From Candidatus Nitrotoga sp. LAW (GTDB taxonomy: Bacteria > Pseudomonadota > Gammaproteobacteria > Burkholderiales > Gallionellaceae): a stretch of 64,000 nucleotides of DNA. This document shows, piece by piece, positions 1-8,153 of the stretch (position 1 is the first letter of the stretch; each line of letters starts with the position of its first letter). The notes under the pieces were generated by a model. The model had not been told where the DNA came from, did no database searches, and saw only the letters and a program-made list of their open reading frames with translations. The DNA lies in assembly GCA_003402315.1 (NCBI GenBank), contig QFXI01000020.1, positions 1 to 64,000 on the forward strand, written 5' to 3'. Both the position numbers and the translations under genes were made by a program.

Positions 1-1324
1 GCAGCGCTTCGATATAGCTGTTGACAGTGCTGATTTGTAATTGGGCATTCACTAATAATTCAAATGCGCTGATCAACATGCCGTTGTAACGAAGCTGGTT
101 TTCAGCAGAAATGCGTTTGCGGATGGGTACAATCTCATCACGGTAATGTTTTGCAATGTCATAACTTGAACGATATAGCTTGTAGCTTTGGCGCACCTCT
201 GAACGTGCATTCACTGCTGTCTCAGCAATCATATGGATGGCCTGCATATAAATTGCTTCAGCTCTGGCTACCCGAGCGGTGCCCCAATCGAAAATGGGAA
301 TCTCAAAGGTAATCTCGAAGCCTTTCTTGTAAGGATCTGATCTTTTACCTTCAAGAACGCGTGCAGGTCCAACTTCCAATACATTGATGAAACGCGTGGC
401 TTTAGTTAAGCCAAGCTGATTGGCCAGCGCTTCAGTTTGTAATCGGAGCGACTGCAGATCAAGGCGTTGATCCATGGCGGTTTGTTCGATGTTGTTTGAT
501 TCATCTACAGTTAAGGGTAAGTCCGGTAATCTTTCAGGAAGCGTGAACTGCGTCTGTTTGCCCCATAAACCCATAAGCCTGATCAACTCTTCGTAGGCAG
601 TGATTTTATTCCGCTCAGCACGAGCCACTCCCAGTGCAGCATCTGCATAAAATCCTTGTTCCCGTGCCTGGTCTAGTTTTCTCCAATTGCCCGCTTTCAC
701 CATATTACGGGCCAGTTCTGCACTGGCTTCTGCCGCAGCTCTAACTTGTTGCATGTAATGCGTGCTTTGATCTGCAGCCACTGCCTTAAAATATGCCTTG
801 CGGGTCTCATTAGCCAACCGCAATACTTCCATCGCAGTTTGTCGTTGTGTTTGCTCAAACAGTCGTTTTTCGATCTGGAGTGCTTTGGGTATGGTCAGTA
901 AAGAAAAAATATTAAATGTGAATGACTGTTCGATCTTATAGTCACCATTATTTTTGGTATGTAGCATTGTAAAGCGTGGATTAGGTAGTTTGCCTGCCTG
1001 TACCAGATCTGCTTCAGAGATGCCTAAATCATAGAATGCCGCCTGTAGACCTTTATTGTTGAATAAGGCAATCTGCACTGCATCATTTACCGTGAGTGGC
1101 TTTTTTAATAGCTTTTCAGTATAAGATTGCACAGAATCTTGGTCTTCTAGAGATTTGACCCACCGCACATCCTTATTTATAAGACCTTTAGTGATTTTAT
1201 GAACTACGCTCAGTCCTCCGTCTTTGGAAAAAGACGCGCAACCGCTGAGGGTTACACTGATAAAAAGCAAGGTAACTAGCACTCTTGGAATACTCATCCA
1301 ATTTGAGGCCATAAGAGTAGTCAT
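1..1324 (-). CDS. TolC-family outer membrane efflux lipoprotein, partial (3' end outside window)
   Basis: The minus-strand frame is open from an ATG at 1324 to the window edge, about 441 codons, so the C-terminus is missing. The N-terminus is a lipoprotein signal: a hydrophobic stretch ending in LSGC, with the lipid-modified Cys near residue 29. A later Met (1297) would give a more compact 20-residue signal and may be the true start. The body shows the helical, Gln/Ala/Arg-rich character of outer membrane efflux (OEP) repeats, for example LTVNDAVQIALFNNKGLQ and a second repeat beginning near PFDWGTARVARAE-type sequence. It lies 24 bp downstream of the DUF2231 gene and is probably cotranscribed with it, divergent from cusRS, so a role in metal efflux is inferred. 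Base composition is AT-richer than that of the cusCBA operon. Confidence 0.85.
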   Translation of the reverse strand, partial: MTTLMASNWMSIPRVLVTLLFISVTLSGCASFSKDGGLSVVHKITKGLINKDVRWVKSLEDQDSVQSYTEKLLKKPLTVNDAVQIALFNNKGLQAAFYDLGISEADLVQAGKLPNPRFTMLHTKNNGDYKIEQSFTFNIFSLLTIPKALQIEKRLFEQTQRQTAMEVLRLANETRKAYFKAVAADQSTHYMQQVRAAAEASAELARNMVKAGNWRKLDQAREQGFYADAALGVARAERNKITAYEELIRLMGLWGKQTQFTLPERLPDLPLTVDESNNIEQTAMDQRLDLQSLRLQTEALANQLGLTKATRFINVLEVGPARVLEGKRSDPYKKGFEITFEIPIFDWGTARVARAEAIYMQAIHMIAETAVNARSEVRQSYKLYRSSYDIAKHYRDEIVPIRKRISAENQLRYNGMLISAFELLVNAQLQISTVNSYIEAL

Positions 1325-1347
1325 ACTCAAATTCAAATCCTATCCCA

Positions 1348-2577
1348 TTAATGTTTATGTGCCGGTTTTGATTCTTCATTAATTGTAGAGGCGCCATGTT
1401 GATGACTATGGCTATCTGAATCACCATGCTCATGACCACGAGGGTCACTTTCCGCTGCAATTTCGGGCAAAGACAACACACCAATGCCATGACGGAAAAC
1501 TACTTCGCCACCTAACCAACCTGTTACCGCGACTGATCCGGATAGCAAGGTCAACACGATCAGGGTAAGCCATGACATTACCTGATGGGCGCGTAACTTG
1601 AAGACATCCCACATAGCTAATAGCAAAAGACCGACTGCAGTCGGAATTGCCCAATTACGATGGATTAACATGGCCGCATGTCCAGCATCATCGTGATCAA
1701 CAGAGTTGAAAGCTAGCCAACCTAAGCCCGCAGCAATGGTTGCAGTTACCCCTGATATCCATAATGCCCAGTGGCCAACGGTAGCAAGCTGGGTTGCTAA
1801 GTTATGCATGCTGCCAATCCGAGCTGCGAGGCTGAATAGCAAGGCAATTAGCGTGAGCGCGATCGGAAAGTGCACAGCGATAGGATGTGCATTGGGAATG
1901 AGTTCAAATTTGATGACTGGCCCTGCTTTATTTATTTTCAATGGCATTGTGCCACCTGCTCCACCTGATGCTGCATGCTCGTTTTGATGTTGATGCGCCT
2001 GTTCTGATGATTCTTTGGAAGAAGGTTGGCCGGTGTCGTTAGACATGTCTTTATATTCACAGTCCGAAATAATTAAGCATGACAGTAAGGATAGGACAAT
2101 CATGGAACCATGACTCATGGCTGCCATAGGTTTCATGAATGAGGCAGAGGATTTTGTTTCATTATGCTCATGCGGCATGTTTGCTATCGCAGGTATGGAT
2201 GCGTGCTTTGATGCCATTTTTTCGTCATTCATCGCCAAAAGTATTTCTTGTTGGGGGCCACGGTTACCCCCCTTAACTGAAGGTTGCGTAGTTGGGACAG
2301 GGATATCCTTCATGGACTCGTGATCCATGCCTTTCATAGTGTCCATGGAGTGGTCAGCAGGGTCTCCCCCAGTTACTTGCTCATTGAGAGCGCGCCATGA
2401 AGAAAGCTCCTCTTCAACATAAGGTTTGTAACTAGAAAATGAAGATTGATATGGCACACTGATTGGAGCTGAAGTGATTAAGTGGGATGTAGGAGAATTA
2501 TCATTCTGAGCTCCAAAAACATTAAATGCAGTTAATAGGCTTAGCGATAAAACCATAATAGGCAAATACATCGTCAT
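1348..2577 (-). CDS. His/Met-rich membrane protein with C-terminal DUF2231 domain
   Basis: 409 residues. A signal-like hydrophobic start (about 1-22) is preceded by a good AAGGG ribosome site. Residues 70-140 carry Met/His/Asp clusters (GMDHESMKD, MPHEHNET) of the kind that bind copper in periplasmic proteins. A second hydrophobic segment lies at about 158-172, then a His-rich linker (AHQHQNEHAA). The DUF2231 domain with four membrane helices spans about 228-370 and contains the conserved NAHPIAVHFPIAL. The tail is again His-rich (HGHEHGDSDSHSHQH in character). The long N-terminal extension is unusual for DUF2231 proteins and may be a fusion. It faces cusR across a CusR-like box, so copper-responsive expression and metal binding are inferred; no biochemical function is established for DUF2231. 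Confidence 0.75.
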   Translation of the reverse strand: MTMYLPIMVLSLSLLTAFNVFGAQNDNSPTSHLITSAPISVPYQSSFSSYKPYVEEELSSWRALNEQVTGGDPADHSMDTMKGMDHESMKDIPVPTTQPSVKGGNRGPQQEILLAMNDEKMASKHASIPAIANMPHEHNETKSSASFMKPMAAMSHGSMIVLSLLSCLIISDCEYKDMSNDTGQPSSKESSEQAHQHQNEHAASGGAGGTMPLKINKAGPVIKFELIPNAHPIAVHFPIALTLIALLFSLAARIGSMHNLATQLATVGHWALWISGVTATIAAGLGWLAFNSVDHDDAGHAAMLIHRNWAIPTAVGLLLLAMWDVFKLRAHQVMSWLTLIVLTLLSGSVAVTGWLGGEVVFRHGIGVLSLPEIAAESDPRGHEHGDSDSHSHQHGASTINEESKPAHKH

Positions 2578-2656
2578 CCCTTAAATGTGAGTTTAATTTC
2601 TAGTTACCTAGCGAACATTTTAGAACTTGGAAGCTGTCAAAATGATTACCTGAAGA

Positions 2657-2670
2657 TTACAAAATTGTAA
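2657..2670. promoter_or_regulatory. Putative CusR/CopR-type operator
   Basis: The sequence TTACAAAATTGTAA forms arms TTACAA/TTGTAA around an AA centre. It lies between the divergent DUF2231 gene (start 2577) and cusR (start 2743). Heavy-metal response regulators of this family bind short inverted repeats of similar form. Serving both directions is an inference from position. Confidence 0.5.
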
Positions 2671-2742
2671 GATTAGGCAAAATGGTACCGGTCAAAGAAA
2701 TATTCATGCAGAATTCAGGTTGACCATTGGACCCACCTATTT

Positions 2743-3420
2743 ATGAGAATTCTGATTGTTGAAGACGAACCCAAAACAGGTAAATACCTTAAACAAGGTT
2801 TATCTGAAGCAGGCTTTGTCACAGATCTCGTAAGAGACGGTTTGGATGGAAAACATCTGGCGCTGACTGAGGCTTATGATTTGATAATACTGGATGTCAT
2901 GCTGCCGAACACCAATGGTTGGGAAATCATTCAAACCATACGTCGAGCTGGCAAAAATATGCCAGTATTATTCCTGACCGCCAGAGATGGGATAGATGAC
3001 AGAGTCAAAGGATTGGAGCTGGGCGCGGACGATTATCTGATAAAACCGTTTGCCTTCTCAGAATTGTTGGCACGAGTGAGGACATTGCTACGTAGAGGCA
3101 AGGTAAGAGCCCCGGACATTGTACAAGTCGCTGACTTGGTATTGGATCTTCAACGTCGAAAACTCACGCGGGGCGGAAAGCGGATAGAACTTACGGGAAA
3201 AGAGTTTGCTTTGTTAGAATTGTTGCTTAGGCGTCGTGGTGAAGTTTTACCTCGTTCCTTGATCGCATCCCAAATTTGGGATATGAATTTTGACAGTGAC
3301 ACAAATGTCATTGAGGTGGCTGTTCGTCGCCTACGGGCTAAAATGGATGACCACTTTGAACCCAAACTCATTCGAACTGTACGTGGCATGGGCTATGTAC
3401 TTATGGGTCTAGATGACTAA
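2743..3420 (+). CDS. cusR: Heavy-metal response regulator, OmpR family
   Basis: 225 residues, full length for the family. The receiver domain (1-115) has the acidic pair (VEDEP), the phospho-acceptor Asp in LIILDVMLP (about residue 51), the Thr in FLTARD and the Lys in LIKPF. A winged-helix trans_reg_C domain follows (about 125-222), with the typical RGMGYVL end. The [15 protein letters not shown] start is characteristic of the CusR/CopR/IrlR group that senses copper or silver through a partner kinase. Its stop overlaps the start of the kinase gene by one base. It is expected to act on the adjacent TTACAA-N2-TTGTAA box. The exact metal cannot be read from the sequence. Confidence 0.9.
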   Translation: MRILIVEDEPKTGKYLKQGLSEAGFVTDLVRDGLDGKHLALTEAYDLIILDVMLPNTNGWEIIQTIRRAGKNMPVLFLTARDGIDDRVKGLELGADDYLIKPFAFSELLARVRTLLRRGKVRAPDIVQVADLVLDLQRRKLTRGGKRIELTGKEFALLELLLRRRGEVLPRSLIASQIWDMNFDSDTNVIEVAVRRLRAKMDDHFEPKLIRTVRGMGYVLMGLDD

Positions 3421-4814
3421 TGTTGCGCCAATCAATCACATGGCGAATTACTTTTCTGTTTGCGGCACTTTCAAGTACTGTTCTTATCACCGTGGGTACT
3501 ATCGCTGGATTGTCTGTTGAGCGCCATTTTGCTGAAGAGGATATAGCTGAAATTCATGGGAAGCTTGAGTTAATCCGTTATGCCTTGCAGAAGATTGAAT
3601 CCGTATCAGCGCTTAAATCTGTACCTTCGCAGCTCAATGACGCCTTAGTTGGCCATCATGCGCTTTCGGTTGCGGTGTACACGGCTACAGGTGAACAAAT
3701 CTATAGTTGGGGCGAAGCGAATTTCCCTAATACAATTATCGACCAACGTTCCTTGTCCGGAGAAAGTGAAGAAGCTAAATTATATAAATGGCGAGATGGC
3801 TCTCAAACTTATCGTGGCCTCGCAGTTTCAATGCCTTCCCATGACAAGCAAAGCCCCACCCTGATCGTTGCAATTGCGCTGGATATTGCGCATCACCAGA
3901 AATTCATTACTCGCTTCAATCAAACATTATGGCTCGCTCTGATTATAGGCATTTTGCTTATGAGTTTGCTGGGTTGGCTGGCTGTCCGTCGAGGCTTATC
4001 TCCAATTCGCGATTTTGATCATCTTACCCAAATTATTACAGCCAATCGTCTTTCTGAAAGATTGAAAGTCGAAAGTGTTCCCAAGGAATTGATGCATATG
4101 GCTGAGTCCTTCAATAAAATGTTATCCAGGCTTGAAAAATCCTTTCAACGATTATCAGATTTTTCTTCCGACTTGGCGCATGAGTTGCGCACTCCGGTCA
4201 GTAATTTAATGACGCAGACTCAAGTCATGTTAGCTAAGCCCAGATCTTTGGAAGACTATCAAGAAATATTGATTTCAAATCTTGAGGAATATGACAGGCT
4301 GGCCCGGATGGTTTCTGATATGTTATTTCTGGCTAAAGCAGAAAATGACTTAATTATTCCACACCGGGAACCTATAAATTTGGCTAAAGAAGTTGCTCAA
4401 TTAATTGAGTTCTATGAGCCCCTTACTGAGGAAAAGCGCATACAGATGGTTAGTCATGGAACGGCTATTATTTCGGGTGATAAGCTCATGATACGGCGGG
4501 CGATTAATAATCTGATATCCAACGCGATACAACACACACCCATTGATCAGTTAATAACTGTTGATATCCAACTGAAAGATGAAAAGAAGATTTGCTTAAT
4601 TATTGAAAACCCTTGTACCGACATTGGTAAAGAGCATTTGGATCGGCTGTTTGATCGTTTTTATCATATTGACCCCTCATGTCAAGGAAACAATGCGGGT
4701 GCAGGGCTTGGACTAGCCATAACAAAATCCATTATTGAGGCCCATGGTGGAGGCATTTCTGTTAGCACCGAGAATGGTCGCATACGTTTTGAATTCTGGA
4801 TGGTGCAAGCGTAG
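3420..4814 (+). CDS. cusS: Heavy-metal sensor histidine kinase
   Basis: 464 residues. Two membrane helices (about 11-33 and 167-188) bracket a periplasmic sensor domain. HAMP follows, then a HisKA domain with the phospho-acceptor His in LAHELRTPVSN (about residue 254). The HATPase domain has the N box NLISNAIQHT and the G box GAGLGLAITKSIIEAHGG. The protein matches the CusS/CopS family in layout and length. Translation is coupled to cusR through a TAATG overlap. Both genes are AT-richer than the downstream efflux operon, which suggests a separate origin for the regulator pair and the pump genes. Confidence 0.9.
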   Translation: MLRQSITWRITFLFAALSSTVLITVGTIAGLSVERHFAEEDIAEIHGKLELIRYALQKIESVSALKSVPSQLNDALVGHHALSVAVYTATGEQIYSWGEANFPNTIIDQRSLSGESEEAKLYKWRDGSQTYRGLAVSMPSHDKQSPTLIVAIALDIAHHQKFITRFNQTLWLALIIGILLMSLLGWLAVRRGLSPIRDFDHLTQIITANRLSERLKVESVPKELMHMAESFNKMLSRLEKSFQRLSDFSSDLAHELRTPVSNLMTQTQVMLAKPRSLEDYQEILISNLEEYDRLARMVSDMLFLAKAENDLIIPHREPINLAKEVAQLIEFYEPLTEEKRIQMVSHGTAIISGDKLMIRRAINNLISNAIQHTPIDQLITVDIQLKDEKKICLIIENPCTDIGKEHLDRLFDRFYHIDPSCQGNNAGAGLGLAITKSIIEAHGGGISVSTENGRIRFEFWMVQA

Positions 4815-5126
4815 TAGCTAATTCTTACATCTCGGACGTCGATTCCTATCGGCGGATGAACATGAACATGGTCGAAGACCTTGTGATAAGGTATCAGGGA
4901 CAGTCCAACGCTTCGCGACTGGAGGGCGCTCTTAGCGGTTCGATGTCCGATTTAATCTCGTCAGGAATACTAATCGTAATTTTTAAGGATATCAAAATAA
5001 TCATCCCACTCTCTTTTGCATTACAACTGGTCTACAATCAGAAGCGTTGACACGCTGACGAACAAAACACGCAAAGCTGCCATCGAGTCTTTGGATTATG
5101 CACATGTCGGGGGGAGCTTACTCTAA
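4815..5126 (+). other. Intergenic region between cusS and the cusCBA operon
   Basis: 312 bases with no supported gene. A short open frame (4856-5050) has no family resemblance and poor codon character. The base composition changes here from the AT-rich cusRS side to the GC-rich efflux operon. A purine-rich GGGGGGAG stretch at about 5109-5116 can serve as ribosome site for the next gene. No palindrome resembling the box at 2657 was found, so the efflux operon may not use the same operator. Confidence 0.4.
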
Positions 5127-6530
5127 ATGAATTCCTGCAGAAACACGATGATATCCAGAAACCCAAAATCAACAGGCTCAAGCAAAATGTCTGCCATGAT
5201 CAGAATCATCGCGGCATTGCTTGCCGGTGTCATGGTTCCGGCAACTGCACAGGCGGTACTTTCAAGCAGCGCACGCACGGCAGTGAGTACCCAGGCAGTA
5301 CCCTCGGAAGCTTCTGCAGCAGCAAATGTTAAAAGCCCTTCTCCCTTGATTGCAATGATTGCGGAAGCACTGGAGAACAATCCGGAAATTCAGGCTGCCC
5401 TACGAGAACGTGAAGCCGCCCGCCAGAGAATATCGCCTGCGGGAGCACTCGATGATCCGATGCTCGAAGTCGGGGTGATCAACGCGCCCTTGGCATCGTC
5501 GCCCTTCAACCGCGAAGACATGACGATGAAAATGATTGGCCTGTCCCAGAACCTGCCCTATCCGGGCAAACGTAGCCTGCGCCAAGACGTCGCCGCCAAA
5601 GATGCGGAGGCCGTTGATTACGGGTACCAGGAAACCGTGAACCGCATTACGCGCGGCATCAAAACTGCCTATATCGATCTGGGCCTTACGCTCGAAATAA
5701 CCAAGCTGGTCAAGAAAAACAAGCTGATCCTCGAGCAGTTCCTGCGGATTGCCGAGGGACGTTACGAGGTAGGACAAGGAAGCCAGGCCGACGTACTGAA
5801 GGCTCAGACGCAGGTATCCAGAATGACGGACGAACTGCTCAAACTCGCACGCGAGCAACCGACGATCGAAGCCGAGCTCATTCGCATGCTTGGCCGCAGT
5901 GCAAACGTTGCGGCGCCAGTGCCGGAACCGCCACAATTGCGGGAAGAAACCCTGAACCTGGAATTGTTGCGTGAAACTGCCCTGAGACAGCGCCCGCAAT
6001 TGCTGGCCCTGCAAAGTCTCATTGCACGCAACGATAAGGCACTGGAACTAGCGCGCAAAGCATATTATCCCGACTTCAATGTACGCCTGTCATATGGCCA
6101 GCGAAATAACATGCTGGACGGCGCCAGTCGCTCCGACATGGTGACCATGACCATGGGGGTCAATCTGCCAATATGGCGCGATAGCAAACTCTCGCCGCGC
6201 GTCGCAGAGTCGCGGGCGATGAGCGATCAGGCCCTGAGCATGTATCAGGCGCAGCGTAATGAGATCGCTGCCGGACTGCGCCAGCAGGTGGCAATGGCCG
6301 AGCAAAACCTGAAATCGGCACGACTGTACCAAACCGCCATCCTGCCGCAGGCCCGGCTTACGGTTGAGTCGGCACTAGCTGCATATAAGGTCAATCGGGT
6401 CGATTTCCTGACGTTGCTCGACAGCCAGATGACAGTATTCAATTACGAAATAAGTCTGGTGACTGCCATGGCCAGCTACAACAAGGCGCTGGCGGAAATC
6501 GATTTGCTCACCGGCAAATCACCCAACTAA
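5127..6530 (+). CDS. cusC: Outer membrane channel of a copper/silver RND efflux pump (CusC/CzcC type)
   Basis: 467 residues. A signal peptide with core IIAALLAGVMVPATAQA is found near residues 22-40. An internal Met at 5187 would give a more ordinary signal peptide and may be the true start. Two OEP repeats follow (about 75-260 and 275-460), with typical phrases LPYPGKRSLRQD, GRYEVGQGSQADVLKAQ and AYKVNRVDFLTLLDSQ. The protein should form the trimeric outer membrane duct of the pump. It is first in a tight operon with cusB (5 bp gap) and cusA. GC content is clearly higher than in cusRS. Confidence 0.88.
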   Translation: MNSCRNTMISRNPKSTGSSKMSAMIRIIAALLAGVMVPATAQAVLSSSARTAVSTQAVPSEASAAANVKSPSPLIAMIAEALENNPEIQAALREREAARQRISPAGALDDPMLEVGVINAPLASSPFNREDMTMKMIGLSQNLPYPGKRSLRQDVAAKDAEAVDYGYQETVNRITRGIKTAYIDLGLTLEITKLVKKNKLILEQFLRIAEGRYEVGQGSQADVLKAQTQVSRMTDELLKLAREQPTIEAELIRMLGRSANVAAPVPEPPQLREETLNLELLRETALRQRPQLLALQSLIARNDKALELARKAYYPDFNVRLSYGQRNNMLDGASRSDMVTMTMGVNLPIWRDSKLSPRVAESRAMSDQALSMYQAQRNEIAAGLRQQVAMAEQNLKSARLYQTAILPQARLTVESALAAYKVNRVDFLTLLDSQMTVFNYEISLVTAMASYNKALAEIDLLTGKSPN

Positions 6531-6535
6531 CTCGC

Positions 6536-8152
6536 ATGCCCATATCAATGGAGCCTCATGTGAAATCTATCGCCAAATTGACAGTTGTCGCCGCCCTGGT
6601 CGCAGCTGCCCTTGCCACAGGGTATTGGTGGGGTCATACAAAATCTGTAACCTCTGCGGCCAGCTCGTCCAAGACAGTTACATCCAAGAGCAAGATTCTC
6701 TACTACCGCAACCCAATGGTTCCGTCTGACACCTCGCCGGTGCCAAAAAAAGACCCGATGGGTATGGACTACGTCCCGGTTTACGACACTGAAGAATCCA
6801 CATCCGGCGATTCGGTGGTGAAGATCAGTGTTGAAAAGATACAAAAGCTGGGAGTGAGGACCGAAGCCGCTGCGCTACGTGAACTCATTCGTACTGTCAG
6901 CGCGGTAGCAACAGTACAGGCAGACGAACGCCAGCTATATGCAGTAACGCCCAAGTTTGAGGGCTGGATCCAAAGACTTTACGTCGATACTACCGGCCAG
7001 CGGGTAAAAAAGGGCGATGCGCTGATGGACGTGTACAGCCCGGAACTGATCACGGCGCAGCAGGAATATCTGATCGCCATTAAAGGTGTGCAGGCGGTCG
7101 CTGATGGCAGCCCCGATGTCCGGACCGAAATGCTGCGGCTGGTCGAGAGCGCCTTGCAGAGGCTGCGCAACTGGGACATATCGAAAAGCGAATTGCAGCG
7201 TCTGCAGCGGGAAGGGAAGGTCAGGCAATATGTCACGTTTCGTTCCGCGGCGAACGGCGTGGTTTTGAAAAAACCCTCAATCGAGGGAATGCGCTTCATG
7301 CCCGGAGAGGTGCTGTACCAGATCGCCGATCTATCCAGCGTGTGGATACTGGCAGACGTGTTCGAACAGGACCTCGGAATGGTGCATCAGGGCCAGACGG
7401 CCACGATCAGGGTTGATGCGTATCCGGACAAGGTATTCAACGGCGAGGTAACTTTCATCTACCCCACGGTTACTCCGGAAACCCGTACTGCCATAGTGCG
7501 CATCAAGCTGCCCAATGCCCAAGGGCTGCTCAAGCCTGCCATGTATGCGAGAGTGGAGTTCGCTTCGTTCCACAGCAAAGAAAAATCACTTACCGTGCCT
7601 GATTCGGCGGTGCTCGATAGCGGCACACGGCGACTGGTACTGGTTGATCTCGGACAGGGCCGGTACGAGCCGCGGACGGTAAAACTCGGCATGCACGCAG
7701 ATGGCTATGCTGAAGTCTTGGGAGGGTTGAAGGCTGGCGAAGCGGTCGTGGTCAAAGCGAATTTTCTGATCGACGCGGAAAGCAACCTCAAGGCGGCATT
7801 GGGCGGTTTCGGCCACGGTTCCCACGGTTCCAAGCCGGGTGAAAAGGAGCAGGTCAAACCCGGCAAGACTGCCGCAGCATCCGCGCTTGCAGGTCATCGC
7901 GGCGAGGGCAGCATTGAAGCTATAAATTTGGCCCATGCGACGGTAACGATTGCCCATGGCCCGATTGCCAGCCTCAAGTGGCCCGCGATGATCATGGATT
8001 TCCGGGTTCTTGATCCGGAATCGTTGCGGACGTTGAAACCCGGTCAGAAGATCGCATTCGACATAATCGAGGAGTCGGCTGGCGAATTCGTCATCGTTGG
8101 CATCCAACCCGCGGGCACGAGTCCTGCCACCAGAGATCACATAGGGCATTGA
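6536..8152 (+). CDS. cusB: CusB-type periplasmic adaptor with C-terminal CusF domain
   Basis: 538 residues. One N-terminal membrane anchor or signal (about 12-32) is followed by a heavy-metal-binding domain (about 55-83; YYRNPMVPSDT, KDPMGMDYVPVYD). The HlyD-type barrel-sandwich and beta-barrel region extends to about 425. The last 75 residues form a CusF-like domain whose HGPIASLKWPAMIM keeps the His-x7-Trp-x2-Met-x-Met pattern that binds Cu(I)/Ag(I) in E. coli CusF. Metallochaperone and adaptor are therefore one polypeptide here. The start at 6536 is the first in-frame ATG; Met at 6548 is an alternative. It is followed by cusA with a 1-bp gap. Confidence 0.92.
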   Translation: MPISMEPHVKSIAKLTVVAALVAAALATGYWWGHTKSVTSAASSSKTVTSKSKILYYRNPMVPSDTSPVPKKDPMGMDYVPVYDTEESTSGDSVVKISVEKIQKLGVRTEAAALRELIRTVSAVATVQADERQLYAVTPKFEGWIQRLYVDTTGQRVKKGDALMDVYSPELITAQQEYLIAIKGVQAVADGSPDVRTEMLRLVESALQRLRNWDISKSELQRLQREGKVRQYVTFRSAANGVVLKKPSIEGMRFMPGEVLYQIADLSSVWILADVFEQDLGMVHQGQTATIRVDAYPDKVFNGEVTFIYPTVTPETRTAIVRIKLPNAQGLLKPAMYARVEFASFHSKEKSLTVPDSAVLDSGTRRLVLVDLGQGRYEPRTVKLGMHADGYAEVLGGLKAGEAVVVKANFLIDAESNLKAALGGFGHGSHGSKPGEKEQVKPGKTAAASALAGHRGEGSIEAINLAHATVTIAHGPIASLKWPAMIMDFRVLDPESLRTLKPGQKIAFDIIEESAGEFVIVGIQPAGTSPATRDHIGH

Positions 8153-8153
8153 C

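Noticed and set aside
2117-2323. Open frame antisense to the DUF2231 gene
   Set aside because: The minus-strand frame carries recognisable domain and metal-binding sequence; the other is a shadow.
4856-5050. 64-codon open frame after cusS
   Set aside because: No family resemblance, no ribosome site, and it lies in a composition transition zone.
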